Assembly (NCBI GenBank): GCA_035318985.1
Contig: DATHDP010000148.1
Coordinates: 6,951-70,950 of the forward strand
Source: VBAS01 sp035318985
Lineage (GTDB): Bacteria > Bacteroidota > Bacteroidia > Chitinophagales > Chitinophagaceae
Direction: 5' to 3'
Length of the DNA: 64,000 nt
A model generated the notes under the pieces. It ran no database searches. It was given only the letters and a program-made list of their open reading frames with translations, and had not been told where the DNA came from. The position numbers and the translations under genes were made by a program. Positions 50,269 through 59,196 of this stretch are shown here, piece by piece; the first letter of the stretch is position 1, and every line of letters starts with the position of its first letter.

Positions 50269-52191
50269 TCACTCACCCTTAGGAGTTTCTTCCCCACCGC
50301 CTTTCTCTTCTTCTTTCAGCTTAGCTTTAATTTCAGCTAAAGCGCCAAGATCACCGAGAGTTGCTTTTTCTACTTTCGCCTGTACATTCTTCACAGCTTT
50401 GCGGGTCTTATCAGCTTCCACTTTTGCTTCCTTGCGGGCAGCTTCTTTCTCTTCCACTTTAGCTTGTTCCCATGTACGTGTGTGAGATAAAACGATACGC
50501 TTTTCATTGCGATCAAACTCGATCACCATGAACTGTATGGTCTCATCTGCACTTACAGTTTTACCATCTTCTTTTGCAAGATGACGGGCTGGGGCAAAAC
50601 CTTCCAATCCATAAGGCAATTGAACAACGGCACCTTTATCATCACGACGGATAACGGTTCCTTCATGAACACTGCCAATAGCAAATGTTTCCTGAAGGCT
50701 ATTCCAGGGATCTTCTTCCAATTGTTTATGACCTAACTGAAGCTTGCGGTTATCTTTATCAATGCTTAAAATCACGATATCGATATGCTCGCCAACTTTT
50801 GTGTATTCACTTGGATGATTGAAACGCTTTAACCAGCTCAGGTCACTGATATGGATCATACCACCGATACCCGGAGCCAATTCAACAAACACACCATAAG
50901 GAGTAATGTTTTTCACTAAACCTTTATGCCGGCTCTCAACTGGGAATTTCGTTTCAATTTCATTCCATGGATCAGGAGAAAGTTGCTTGATAGAAAGACT
51001 CATCTTACGATTTGACTTATCAAGTGTTACGATCTTAGCTTCATGCTCATCACCCAATTTGAAGAATTCTTTTGCATTGATCGGAGTATTAGCCCATGTG
51101 ATCTCACTTACGTGAACAAGACCTTCTACACCCGGTTGAATTTCTAAGAAAGCACCGTAATCTTCAATATTAACTACACGACCCTTTACAATATTTCCTT
51201 CAGCAATTGCTTCAGGCAATACATCCCAAGGATGCGGGGTCAGTTGCTTTAAACCAAGGCTGATACGTTTTTTCTCATCATCAAAATCAAGAACCACCAC
51301 GTTGATCTTCTGATCAAGTTTTAATACTTCTGAAGGATGAGAGATACGTCCCCAAGAAATATCGGTGATGTATAACAAACCGTCAAGACCACCAAGGTCC
51401 ATAAATGCACCGAAGTCAGTGATGTTCTTCACTGTTCCTTCAAGTACCTGGCCTTTCTCCAATTTGCTCATGATCTCGGCACGTTGTGCTTCGATATCGC
51501 TTTCAATAAGTGCTTTGTGAGATACAACGGCATTCTTAATGGCTTCATTAATTTTCACTACTTTGAATTCCATTGTTTTTCCAACAAACTGGTCGTAATC
51601 TGTTACAGGCTTCACATCAATTTGTGAACCCGGTAAGAATGTTTCCATTCCAAACACATCAACGATCAATCCACCTTTTGTTTTGTTTGTAACAAGACCA
51701 GTGATAACCTCACCAGTTTTGTGTACTTCAACAATGCGTTCCCATGCACGGGTAATGCGGGCCTGGCGACGGCTAAGATTCAGATGACCTTCTCGGTCTT
51801 CTTTTTCGATTACCATCACTTCCACTTCATCACCAACTTTCAATCCTTGTAAGTCACGGAACTCATTTAATGAAACAAGACCATCACTTTTAAAACCAAT
51901 GTTCAATACCACATCAGTGTTTGTAACACCCACCACAAGACCCTTGATCATTTCACCATCTGTGATCTGTACGAACGTATCATCGTACACTTTTTCATAC
52001 TTCTCTTTTTCTTCTTTAGTGTAAGAAGTAACGTTACGTTTGTCAACACTCCAATCGAAATCATCATGAGCGGAAGGAGGCGCCGCTTCTACAGGTGCAG
52101 TTGTTGTCGCTGTAGTTGCCTCGGTGCTTTCACCCCCGGCAGACTCCTGTGCATCAGCGTTTAGTTGTTTAAAATACAATTTGAAAAACAT
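50269..52191 (-). CDS. rpsA: 30S ribosomal protein S1
   Basis: 640 aa. Six S1/OB repeats: the first at about TDGEMIKGLVVGVTNTDVVLNI, then EVITGLVTNKTKGGLIVDV, GQVLEGTVKNITDFGAFMDLG, GNIVKGRVVNIEDYGAFLEI, RHKGLVKNITPYGVFVELA and GSVHEGTVIRRDDKGAVVQL. An acidic, low-complexity N-terminus (EATTATTTAPVEAAPPSAHD) and a charged C-terminal tail flank them. It binds mRNA during initiation. Its own promoter -7 box, a leader hairpin and a strong terminator define a single-gene unit. Confidence 0.97.
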   Translation of the reverse strand: MFFKLYFKQLNADAQESAGGESTEATTATTTAPVEAAPPSAHDDFDWSVDKRNVTSYTKEEKEKYEKVYDDTFVQITDGEMIKGLVVGVTNTDVVLNIGFKSDGLVSLNEFRDLQGLKVGDEVEVMVIEKEDREGHLNLSRRQARITRAWERIVEVHKTGEVITGLVTNKTKGGLIVDVFGMETFLPGSQIDVKPVTDYDQFVGKTMEFKVVKINEAIKNAVVSHKALIESDIEAQRAEIMSKLEKGQVLEGTVKNITDFGAFMDLGGLDGLLYITDISWGRISHPSEVLKLDQKINVVVLDFDDEKKRISLGLKQLTPHPWDVLPEAIAEGNIVKGRVVNIEDYGAFLEIQPGVEGLVHVSEITWANTPINAKEFFKLGDEHEAKIVTLDKSNRKMSLSIKQLSPDPWNEIETKFPVESRHKGLVKNITPYGVFVELAPGIGGMIHISDLSWLKRFNHPSEYTKVGEHIDIVILSIDKDNRKLQLGHKQLEEDPWNSLQETFAIGSVHEGTVIRRDDKGAVVQLPYGLEGFAPARHLAKEDGKTVSADETIQFMVIEFDRNEKRIVLSHTRTWEQAKVEEKEAARKEAKVEADKTRKAVKNVQAKVEKATLGDLGALAEIKAKLKEEEKGGGEETPKGE

Positions 52192-52201
52192 GATAAAATA
52201 T

Positions 52202-52226
52202 CCCGGAGGGGTTTAAAATTCCGGGG
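52202..52226 (-). promoter_or_regulatory. rpsA leader hairpin
   Basis: On the minus strand CCCGGA...TCCGGG flank TTTTAAAC in the short 5' leader, ending about 10 nt before the ATG. Placed to affect S1 translation, possibly as an autoregulatory site; that role is inference. Confidence 0.45.
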
Positions 52227-52229
52227 CGG

Positions 52230-52237
52230 CAAAGATA
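52230..52237 (-). promoter_or_regulatory. -7 element of rpsA
   Basis: Minus strand TATCTTTG, matching TAnnTTTG, 38 bp before ATG 52191. A -33 TTTG at the right spacing is not present; a TCGGAGGCTCCGA palindrome lies there instead. Confidence 0.6.
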
Positions 52238-52319
52238 GGGCAAATAGTTCTGAGTCGGAGCCTCCGAGTTAAGAGTTTTTTGGATATAAACCCGGCTTTA
52301 AAGCCCTGATTTTACAACC

Positions 52320-52337
52320 GTTGCGTCGCACTCTTGT
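52320..52337 (+). repeat. dispersed 18-bp repeat, copy 6
   Basis: Exact GTTGCGTCGCACTCTTGT between rpsA and the BaiN-like gene, ending 12 bp before that gene's stop codon. Upstream CCCGGCTTTA is shared with copy 4. Confidence 0.9.
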
Positions 52338-52349
52338 GCAATTTGTTGG

Positions 52350-53597
52350 CTATTCAGCTTTATTTTCACCAATACTTTTTGCCGCAATAAATCCACTCGT
52401 CCATGCATGTTGAAAATTAAATCCGCCGGTTATTCCATCAACGTCCAATACCTCCCCTGCAAAGAAAAGATTAGCAACTTTTTTACTCATCATTGTATTT
52501 GCATCCACTTCATTTAGTTTTATTCCACCTGATGTAACAAACTCTTCTTTGAAAGTTGTTTTACCTTTTACTTCATATTCGTAGCTGCAAAGATTTTTTA
52601 TAAACTTGTTTTGTTCAGCCGAAGGAAGATCCGCCCAGCGCCATTCATTTTTTATTCCTGATTGTTCAGCAAAAAATTCCCACAATCTTGATGGCAATCC
52701 AAAAGAATTTTTATTGATAATCTTTTGCGAAGCATTGGTATTTCTTAATCCCTGAAATTTTTCTCTTAGACTTTGCTCATTAAAATCTGGCAACCAGTTC
52801 ACATTAATTCCAAATTTCCAATTTCTTTCCTTTAACTCCCTGGCTCCCCAAGCACTCAATCTTAACACAACCGGACCACTCAACCCCCAATGGGTAATTA
52901 GTATTGGTCCTTCCTCTTCAAGTTTTGAGTTTTGAATTTTGACTTTTGCCCTTTCAACACTCACTCCCATCAATTTAGTAATTGGATGTTTAGGCAAGTT
53001 AAAAGTGAACAATGAAGGAACAGGTTCTTCAATTGAATGACCTAATTCTTTCAGCCAATCAAACATTGATGATTTTGGATAACCGCCGGAAGCAATGCAT
53101 ACATAGTCAGAAGACAGATCCCGATAGCTATCGGGACGCGAGTCAGACAGTTTTATTGACCATTCACCATTTACCATTGACAAGCTTTTTACTTCCTTGT
53201 TCATTAATATCTCAACTCCAAACTTATTTGCTTCTTTAAGCAAACAATCAATAATAGTCTGAGATGAATCAGTAACGGGGAACATTCTTCCATCGTCTTC
53301 AGTTTTCAACTTCACTCCTCTTTCTTCAAACCAGCTGATGGTATCTGTAGTAAAAAATTGATGAAATGCTTTTTTTACAAAATGCTGCCCTCTTGGATAT
53401 CGCTTACTCATTTCTGGTATATCAAAACAAGCATGTGTAACATTACAGCGACCGCCACCGCTAACTTTTACTTTTGAAAGCAGCTTGTTACTTTTTTCGA
53501 TGATGGTAACTTTTAACAACCGATCCATGCGTGCAGCGTTTACTGCACAGAAGAATCCTGCTGCACCCCCACCGATAACTATTAATTGCTTTGACAC
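52350..53597 (-). CDS. NAD(P)/FAD-dependent oxidoreductase, BaiN/HI0933 family
   Basis: 415 aa flavoprotein. FAD motif IVIGGGAAGFFCAVNAARM, family motif SGGGRCNVTHA, THWGLSGPVVLRLSAW, and the C-terminal FAGEVLDVDGITGGFNFQHAWTSGF. The physiological substrate of this widespread family is unclear. Odd: residues about 152-160 (DSRPDSYRD) are encoded by a perfect 18-bp palindrome with near-duplicated flanks, which looks like an in-frame repeat insertion just before the strand DYVCIASGG. Confidence 0.92.
   Translation of the reverse strand: MSKQLIVIGGGAAGFFCAVNAARMDRLLKVTIIEKSNKLLSKVKVSGGGRCNVTHACFDIPEMSKRYPRGQHFVKKAFHQFFTTDTISWFEERGVKLKTEDDGRMFPVTDSSQTIIDCLLKEANKFGVEILMNKEVKSLSMVNGEWSIKLSDSRPDSYRDLSSDYVCIASGGYPKSSMFDWLKELGHSIEEPVPSLFTFNLPKHPITKLMGVSVERAKVKIQNSKLEEEGPILITHWGLSGPVVLRLSAWGARELKERNWKFGINVNWLPDFNEQSLREKFQGLRNTNASQKIINKNSFGLPSRLWEFFAEQSGIKNEWRWADLPSAEQNKFIKNLCSYEYEVKGKTTFKEEFVTSGGIKLNEVDANTMMSKKVANLFFAGEVLDVDGITGGFNFQHAWTSGFIAAKSIGENKAE
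53106..53150. repeat. palindromic insertion inside the BaiN-like gene
   Basis: TCCCGATAGCTATCGGGA (53119-53136) is a perfect palindrome. It is flanked by GTCAGAAGACAG (53106-53117) and GTCAGACAG (53142-53150), near-direct repeats that could be a target duplication. The gene stays in frame across it. Confidence 0.75.
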
Positions 53598-53658
53598 CTT
53601 ACAAAAATGAAGAATTATTAATTATTAATTACTAATTATTAATTATCATTACAGAGAC

Positions 53659-54624
53659 ATGCTTTATTCTGTATTAAAAGTAATAGTAAGGCTGGCCGCC
53701 AGGATCTTTTGCAGAAAGATCATTATTAATAAACCCGAATTGCTGAAAGAAAAAGGCCCCATGATCCTTGCATGCAGTCATCCTAATTCTTTTCTTGACG
53801 CCGTGCTGATGGATATACTTTTTGAAAAACCGCTCTGGTCTTTGACAAGAGGTGATGCATTTTTAAATAAAAGGATAACCAACCTTTTCTACAAACTTAA
53901 AATGCTGCCAGTTTACAGACCCAGTGAAGGTGTTGAAAATCTTTCGGAGAATTATAAAACCTTCGACTCTTGTATTGACCTTTTCAAACAAGATGAGATC
54001 GTCCTCATTTTTAGTGAAGGTCTTTGTGTAAATGAATGGCATCTTCGCCCGTTAAAAAAAGGAACAGCAAGGCTTGCGTATAAATGCCAGCAGGAAAATA
54101 TCCCGTTAAAGATCTTACCTGTTGGGATCAACTACAGTTCATTTAAGCGATTTGGAAAAAATCTATTTGTCAACTTTGGAAATATTTTTACCGCAAATGA
54201 TTTTGATAAGAATCTGAGTGATGGTGCATGGAACCAGGTTTTTAATAATAAACTACAACAGGAACTTAGTCCGCTGGTTTTTGAAATTGAAAAAAAAGAT
54301 AAAAAGAAACAAAAAGAGTTGCTGGAAATAAAGCCTTCTTTGCTTACAAAGATCTTACTGGCAATACCTGCCGTTATAGGCTGGCTTGTTCATGCACCGC
54401 TTTATTTGCCGATAAAATATTGGGTAAATAAAAAATATAACGACACAGGACATTTGGATGCTATGCAAATTGTTTTGCCACTTTTTATTTATCCATTTTA
54501 TCTTTTACTCGTTACTTTTTTACTTTTTTTTACTTTAAATTCTTATTGGGTATTTGTTTTTATAATCATTCTACCTTTTACAGCCTGGAGTTATGTTCAG
54601 GTGAAAGGGCAATTGGATCATTAA
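53659..54624 (+). CDS. lysophospholipid acyltransferase family protein
   Basis: 321 aa. PlsC-type: ACSHPNSFLDAVLMD (HxxxxD, with Pro-Asn-Ser as in glycerol-3-phosphate acyltransferase-like members) and IFSEGLCVNEWHLRPLKKGTARLA. Two C-terminal membrane helices (LFIYPFYLLLVTFLLFFTL; YWVFVFIIILPFTAW). Acyl transfer in membrane lipid synthesis; substrate unknown. First of four closely packed plus-strand genes. Confidence 0.88.
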   Translation: MLYSVLKVIVRLAARIFCRKIIINKPELLKEKGPMILACSHPNSFLDAVLMDILFEKPLWSLTRGDAFLNKRITNLFYKLKMLPVYRPSEGVENLSENYKTFDSCIDLFKQDEIVLIFSEGLCVNEWHLRPLKKGTARLAYKCQQENIPLKILPVGINYSSFKRFGKNLFVNFGNIFTANDFDKNLSDGAWNQVFNNKLQQELSPLVFEIEKKDKKKQKELLEIKPSLLTKILLAIPAVIGWLVHAPLYLPIKYWVNKKYNDTGHLDAMQIVLPLFIYPFYLLLVTFLLFFTLNSYWVFVFIIILPFTAWSYVQVKGQLDH

Positions 54625-54655
54625 TGAATTTTCGAAAACCTTCATAAATTCATAT

Positions 54656-55069
54656 ATGGCTAAAACAGTAAAACCAACAGATACTGAACAGGTGACAGCA
54701 CATATAAAAAAGCTTGATCCTTCTTTTGGAAAAATAATTGAAGCTATTAGACAGATCATTTTAAAAACCGACAAGGAGATCGGCGAACATATCAAATGGA
54801 ATAACCCAAGCTTTTATTACACAGGAGAAATGAAGCCATTTGACCCGAAAGAATATAAAAGAGATATCATCGTTATGAACCTTTTCAAAGAAAGAATAAT
54901 GTTAGTTTTTCCAAGCGGTGCAAAAGTCAACGATAAATCGGGACTGCTTGAAGGTGATTATAAAGATGGAAGACGCATCGTTATATTTAAAGACATGAAA
55001 GATGTAAAGTCGAAAGAAAAATTACTGCAGACAGTTATAAAAAAATGGCTGACGTTGGTGGAAAAATGA
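54656..55069 (+). CDS. DUF1801 domain-containing protein
   Basis: 137 aa; resembles the YdhG-like DUF1801 family (EAIRQIILKTDKEIGEHIKWNNPSFYYTGEMKPF...IIVMNLFKERIMLVFPSGAKV). Small cytoplasmic alpha/beta protein, function unknown. 31 bp after the acyltransferase gene and 6 bp before the pentapeptide-repeat gene. Confidence 0.82.
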   Translation: MAKTVKPTDTEQVTAHIKKLDPSFGKIIEAIRQIILKTDKEIGEHIKWNNPSFYYTGEMKPFDPKEYKRDIIVMNLFKERIMLVFPSGAKVNDKSGLLEGDYKDGRRIVIFKDMKDVKSKEKLLQTVIKKWLTLVEK

Positions 55070-55075
55070 TCAAAA

Positions 55076-55648
55076 ATGGAGCGAACATATATACAAGACC
55101 AGAAATTTGAAAAAGAAGATCTTACTACCAATGAATTTGCAATTGCAGACTACGAAAATTGCATTTTCAACAATTGTGATCTTTCCAATACTGATCTATC
55201 CCAAAGAGTTTTTTTAGAATGTGAATTTAATTCCTGCAACCTTAGCACCGCGAATCTTATAAAGACTGGTTTAAAGAATGTGAAGTTTAAAGATTGTAAG
55301 CTATTAGGTCTACATTTTGAAAATTGTGATCCATTTCTTTTTGAAGTTGATTTTGACACCTGTTTTCTAAAGCTTTCTTCCTTTTATAAATTGAAACTTA
55401 AAAAAACAAGATTTAAAAACTCAGATCTTTCAGAAGTTGATTTTACCGAAGCAGATCTGACAAACTCTTTATTCGACAATTGCGATCTTGATGGAGCAAG
55501 ATTTGAAAGAACGATCTTAGAAAAAGCAGATCTCCGCTCTTCCCGAAATTACTCGATCGATCCAGAAATAAATAAGATCAAAAAAGCAAAGTTCTCAATT
55601 CACGGCATTACCGGGCTTTTGAATAAATATGATATTGAAATTGAATAA
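55076..55648 (+). CDS. pentapeptide repeat-containing protein
   Basis: 190 aa. Repeats of A/C(D/N)LXX type throughout (CDLSNTDLSQ, CNLSTANLIKTGL, SDLSEVDFTEADLTNSLFDN, CDLDGARFERTILEKADLRS), predicted right-handed quadrilateral beta-helix. Related to Qnr/McbG DNA mimics that protect gyrase, but resistance function cannot be assumed. No signal peptide. Packed 2 bp before the GNAT gene. Confidence 0.9.
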   Translation: MERTYIQDQKFEKEDLTTNEFAIADYENCIFNNCDLSNTDLSQRVFLECEFNSCNLSTANLIKTGLKNVKFKDCKLLGLHFENCDPFLFEVDFDTCFLKLSSFYKLKLKKTRFKNSDLSEVDFTEADLTNSLFDNCDLDGARFERTILEKADLRSSRNYSIDPEINKIKKAKFSIHGITGLLNKYDIEIE

Positions 55649-55650
55649 GC

Positions 55651-56094
55651 ATGACTCTACTGCCAATCAAAGAAACCATGAAAGAAAACGAAGTCTTTGC
55701 AAAGAACCCTTTATGCAATGAAAGTCTTTCCATGTGCATTGACTTTTATAAAAGAGTTGGATTTAACCCGCCATGGATCTGCTACTATGTAGAAGAAAAT
55801 GGCGAACTGATCGGTAATGCAGCATTCAAAGGAAAACCGATATATAATACTGTTGAAATATCTTATGGCACAATGGAAAAACATCGACAACAAGGTGTGG
55901 GTACAAGAATCTGCAAACAATTAGTTGAATTATCTTTGGCCACCGATCCTTCAGTAAGAATTACAGCAAGAACCCTCCCCGAAAAAAGTTACTCAACGAA
56001 AATACTGGAAAAAAATAATTTTGTTTTGTTAGGCTTCGTAACTGATCCTGAAGATGGTGAAGTGTGGGAATGGGAATACAAAAAGAAAATTTAA
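55651..56094 (+). CDS. GNAT family N-acetyltransferase
   Basis: 147 aa. Acetyl-CoA motif A visible as YGTMEKHRQQGVGTRICKQLVE (QxxGxG/A), followed by ITARTLPEKSYSTKILEKNNFVLLG. Acceptor unknown. ATG 55651 follows the pentapeptide-repeat stop by 2 bp; the internal Met at MKENEV is an alternative. The 3' end overlaps the convergent map gene by 4 bp. Confidence 0.88.
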   Translation: MTLLPIKETMKENEVFAKNPLCNESLSMCIDFYKRVGFNPPWICYYVEENGELIGNAAFKGKPIYNTVEISYGTMEKHRQQGVGTRICKQLVELSLATDPSVRITARTLPEKSYSTKILEKNNFVLLGFVTDPEDGEVWEWEYKKKI

Positions 56095-56903
56095 GCCACT
56101 ACTTCATAGCCACTGAACAAATTCACATTCGCTTTTTCTGCTGCTTCTATGGGAGCATAATTGGAAAGAATATCTGCCACATTTTTTCTTATACAAACAT
56201 CATGTTCAAAATGCACAGAAGGTTTACCATCTTTGGTTTTTACTGTCCATCCATCCTCTTCAGTGTAAACTTCTTTTTTCCCGAGATTGATCATTGGTTC
56301 GATCGCCAACACCATTCCATCTTTTAGTTTGGCACCGCTTCCCCTTTTACCATAGTTTGGCACTTGTGGATCCTCATGCATGCTTTTTCCAAGACCATGG
56401 CCAACTAACTCTCTTACTACTCCATATCCATATTTCTTCTCCGTATGTTCCTGTATTGCGAATGAAATATCGCCGATCCTGTTTCCGGCAATTGCCTTCT
56501 CAATTCCTTTATACAATGACTCTTTGGTAGTTTTTATCAATTGCATTACTTCCTTTCCCGGATCACCAATGGCAAATGTATATGCATGATCCCCATGCCA
56601 TCCATTTAGTATAACTCCAATATCAACCGATATGATATCCCCCTCTTTCAATTCGTCTTTATTAGGGAAACCATGAACCACTACATCATTCACAGAGATG
56701 CAGGAGTTATAAGGATACCCATTATAATTAAGGAATGAGGGAATTGCATGATGATCACGAATGTATTCACCTATCATTTTATCCAAAGACATCGTGGTGA
56801 CACCTGGTTTTAACAAAGCAGCAACTTCAGTAAGCGTTCTGCTTACCAGTAAAGCACTTTTCCGCATCAACTCTACTTCATCATGTGTCTTATAGATGAT
56901 CAT
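56091..56903 (-). CDS. map: methionine aminopeptidase, type I
   Basis: 270 aa. Removes N-terminal Met co-translationally. Metal ligands visible: Asp in ISVDIGVILNGWHGDHAYTF (two Asp), His in RELVGHGLGKSMHEDP, Glu in VLAIEPMINLG, and a C-terminal Glu in VHFEHDVCI. Standard position after secY, but a hairpin terminator separates the two, and no infA/rpmJ/rpsM genes follow: the next gene is convergent. Confidence 0.96.
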   Translation of the reverse strand: MIIYKTHDEVELMRKSALLVSRTLTEVAALLKPGVTTMSLDKMIGEYIRDHHAIPSFLNYNGYPYNSCISVNDVVVHGFPNKDELKEGDIISVDIGVILNGWHGDHAYTFAIGDPGKEVMQLIKTTKESLYKGIEKAIAGNRIGDISFAIQEHTEKKYGYGVVRELVGHGLGKSMHEDPQVPNYGKRGSGAKLKDGMVLAIEPMINLGKKEVYTEEDGWTVKTKDGKPSVHFEHDVCIRKNVADILSNYAPIEAAEKANVNLFSGYEVVA

Positions 56904-56925
56904 TGGGCAAATATCCTAATTTAAA

Positions 56926-56956
56926 AAGAAAACCTGGCAATCTATACCGCCAGGTT
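56926..56956 (-). terminator. intrinsic terminator between secY and map
   Basis: Minus strand AACCTGGC...GCCAGGTT (8-bp stem, 56931-56938 and 56949-56956) followed by TTCTTTTT. It ends the spc operon after secY, so map is probably read through at a low level or from its own promoter. Confidence 0.85.
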
Positions 56957-56981
56957 TTTATAATAAGATTTTAAATTCTGT

Positions 56982-58340
56982 TTAAATAGATGCTTGTGAA
57001 AGTGTTTGTCTTCCCTGGATCCTTCCACTCTTCATCAAGCCATCATATTGACGCATGAGCAACTGAGTTTCTATTTGCTGCAGCGTATCGAGTATTACAC
57101 CCACCATGATCAAAAGTGATGTACCGCCAAAGAAGTTTGCAAAACTTTGTGTATTTACCAAATGTGATAGTTGCACAAGTCCCGGTAAAATACCAACAAA
57201 TGCTAGCAGCACCGCACCTGGCAACGTTACTTTATCCATTACTGCTCCAATATAATCCGCAGTTGGTTGTCCTGGTTTAACACCGGGAATAAACCCATTA
57301 TTCTGCTTCAGGTTATCCGCGATTTGTTTCGGATTAAATATTAAAGCTGTGTACAAAAATGTAAATCCAATCACAACCGTTGAATATACGATCATGTACC
57401 AAATATTCGTATGATTAGAAAATACTTTACCTATTCCTTTTGCGGTGTCAGAGTTAGAATAAGAAAACAAAGTTGGTAAAAACATGATCGCCTGTGCAAA
57501 AATGATCGGCATTACACCAGCGCTGTTTACTTTTATAGGTAAGAATTGTCTGGCACCTGTAAACTGCCTGTTACCCCCAGCAATTTGCTTTGCATAATTC
57601 AATGCAATTTTTCGTGTACCCTGTATCAATAATATACAACCAAGTATAATTGCTATTAGAATGAATACTTCAATGATAAAGATCAGGATACCTCCACCAG
57701 CGCCTCCACCTGTTGCTCTATTATTAAACTCCTGCACAAAAGCCTGCGGTAAACGTGCAAGGATTCCCACCATGATGATCAAAGAAGTACCGTTGCCTAA
57801 TCCTTTATCGGTGATCTTCTCACCCAACCACATTACAAATAAAGTACCTGCGGTAAGAACGATAACAGTTGTGTACCAGAAATAAGGTTCAAATCCCGGG
57901 ATCTTGCCACCGCTTCTTGTCATTTCATTCAGGTAAGTAACATAAGCAGATGCCTGGACGATGGTAACTGCTACTGTAAGGTAACGGGTCCATTGATTGA
58001 TCTTCTTTCTGCCGCTATCACCTTCTTTTTGCAGTTTCTGCATCTGAGGTACCAGCACCGTCATCAACTGCATAAAGATAGAAGCAGAGATATATGGCAT
58101 GATACCCAATGCAAAAATGGATGCTTGTGAAAAAGCACCACCAGCAAACGTATCGATCAAACCAAGAATTCCTTTTTTGGAATTAGCCATTTGATTTTGG
58201 ATACCATCTGGATCGATACCAGGCAAAACGATATGTGCGCCGATACGATAAATAAATATTAATGCCAGGGTAAAAAGGATCTTGCTACGCAATTCCTCAA
58301 TACTCCAGATATTCTTCAGTGTTTTTATTAATTTTTTCAC
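56982..58340 (-). CDS. secY: preprotein translocase subunit SecY
   Basis: 452 aa, ten membrane helices. Central channel of the Sec translocon. Recognisable: N-terminal IEELRSKILFTLALIFIYRIGAHIVLPGID, the plug region AFSQASIFALGIMPYISASI, and the conserved KVNSAGVMPIIFAQAIM. 73 bp after rplO, with a weak T-rich hairpin in that gap. Last gene before the terminator. Confidence 0.97.
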   Translation of the reverse strand: MKKLIKTLKNIWSIEELRSKILFTLALIFIYRIGAHIVLPGIDPDGIQNQMANSKKGILGLIDTFAGGAFSQASIFALGIMPYISASIFMQLMTVLVPQMQKLQKEGDSGRKKINQWTRYLTVAVTIVQASAYVTYLNEMTRSGGKIPGFEPYFWYTTVIVLTAGTLFVMWLGEKITDKGLGNGTSLIIMVGILARLPQAFVQEFNNRATGGGAGGGILIFIIEVFILIAIILGCILLIQGTRKIALNYAKQIAGGNRQFTGARQFLPIKVNSAGVMPIIFAQAIMFLPTLFSYSNSDTAKGIGKVFSNHTNIWYMIVYSTVVIGFTFLYTALIFNPKQIADNLKQNNGFIPGVKPGQPTADYIGAVMDKVTLPGAVLLAFVGILPGLVQLSHLVNTQSFANFFGGTSLLIMVGVILDTLQQIETQLLMRQYDGLMKSGRIQGRQTLSQASI

Positions 58341-58371
58341 GGATGCAGAGCGATTTAAATATCGTAAAACA

Positions 58372-58394
58372 AAAAAAACGCATTTAATATGCGT
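58372..58394 (-). terminator. weak terminator-like hairpin between rplO and secY
   Basis: Minus strand ACGCAT - ATTAA - ATGCGT followed by a run of seven T. A 6-bp AT-rich stem: at most partial termination, perhaps lowering secY expression relative to ribosomal proteins. Confidence 0.45.
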
Positions 58395-58413
58395 CGTTGC
58401 AAGTTACGTAAAA

Positions 58414-58863
58414 TCAACCAAGAATTTCTATTGAGCCGCCTGCCGCTTCGATCGCAGCTTTTGCTTTTTCACTTACGGCACTCACTTTAAAAGTAAACTT
58501 ACCTTTTACTTCTCCATTGCCCAGGATCTTCACTTTATCATTCTGACCAATCAATTTATTGCTGTAAAGATTCTCAAAAGAAAATTCTTTAAAGCCATAT
58601 TTTTCTGACAATTGATCAAGTTGTCCAAGATTCAATACTTTATATTCAATACGATGAATATTGGTAAAGCCACGTTTTGGAACACGACGCTGAATAGGCA
58701 TCTGTCCACCTTCATGCGCCATTTTTCTTTTGTAACCTGCACGGCTTTGTCCACCTTTATTACCTTTTGTAGATGTGCCTCCATGACCAGAAGCTTCACC
58801 GCGACCAATTCTTTTTTCTTTTTGTGTTGCCCCTTTTGCAGGCCTTAATTCGTGTAGTTTCAT
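58414..58863 (-). CDS. rplO: 50S ribosomal protein L15
   Basis: 149 aa. Begins MKLHELRPAKGATQKEKRIGRGEASGHGG, the basic Gly-rich L15 N-terminus, with the C-terminal globular domain after residue 75. Standard spc order rpmD-rplO-secY. Confidence 0.97.
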   Translation of the reverse strand: MKLHELRPAKGATQKEKRIGRGEASGHGGTSTKGNKGGQSRAGYKRKMAHEGGQMPIQRRVPKRGFTNIHRIEYKVLNLGQLDQLSEKYGFKEFSFENLYSNKLIGQNDKVKILGNGEVKGKFTFKVSAVSEKAKAAIEAAGGSIEILG

Positions 58864-58892
58864 TTTTTATTTGCTTTTATTTTTTACTTAAC

Positions 58893-58952
58893 GCCCCGAA
58901 AGCATTCGGGGCTCGCTTAATTTTAAATTGAAAATTGTCAGTTGACAATTTT
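58893..58952. repeat. two palindromes in the rpmD-rplO gap
   Basis: GCCCCGAA-AGCA-TTCGGGGC (58893-58912; 8-bp stem) and a 22-bp near-perfect palindrome (58931-58952; half-site AAAATTGTCA) whose end includes the rpmD stop codon. Both look like dispersed repeats placed within the operon. Confidence 0.65.
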
Positions 58953-59130
58953 ATGCTTCTTCTACTTTCACCAGGTGATTCATTTTACGAACCATACCGA
59001 GTATTTGCGGAGTAGCTTCTACTTCTCTAGTTGCATTCATCTTATTCAAACCAAGTGCTTGCAGTGTTTTTTTCTGACGCTCTGGTCTGTCGATGGGGCT
59101 TTTTACTAAAGTGATTTTTATCTTTTTCAT
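58951..59130 (-). CDS. rpmD: 50S ribosomal protein L30
   Basis: 59 aa. MKKIKITLVKSPIDRPERQ...LGLNKMNATREV...ILGMVRKMNHLVKVEEA, a complete L30 of normal length between rpsE and rplO. Its stop codon lies in a palindrome. Confidence 0.96.
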   Translation of the reverse strand: MKKIKITLVKSPIDRPERQKKTLQALGLNKMNATREVEATPQILGMVRKMNHLVKVEEA

Positions 59131-59196
59131 TTTATAAGATTTCTGATTCCTAATTTCCAGATATCAATCCTGAAACAAGAAATCTTGAAACAAATT

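Noticed and set aside
55076..55648. Quinolone-resistance (Qnr) gene
   Set aside because: Pentapeptide repeats alone do not show gyrase protection; Qnr-specific features cannot be established here.
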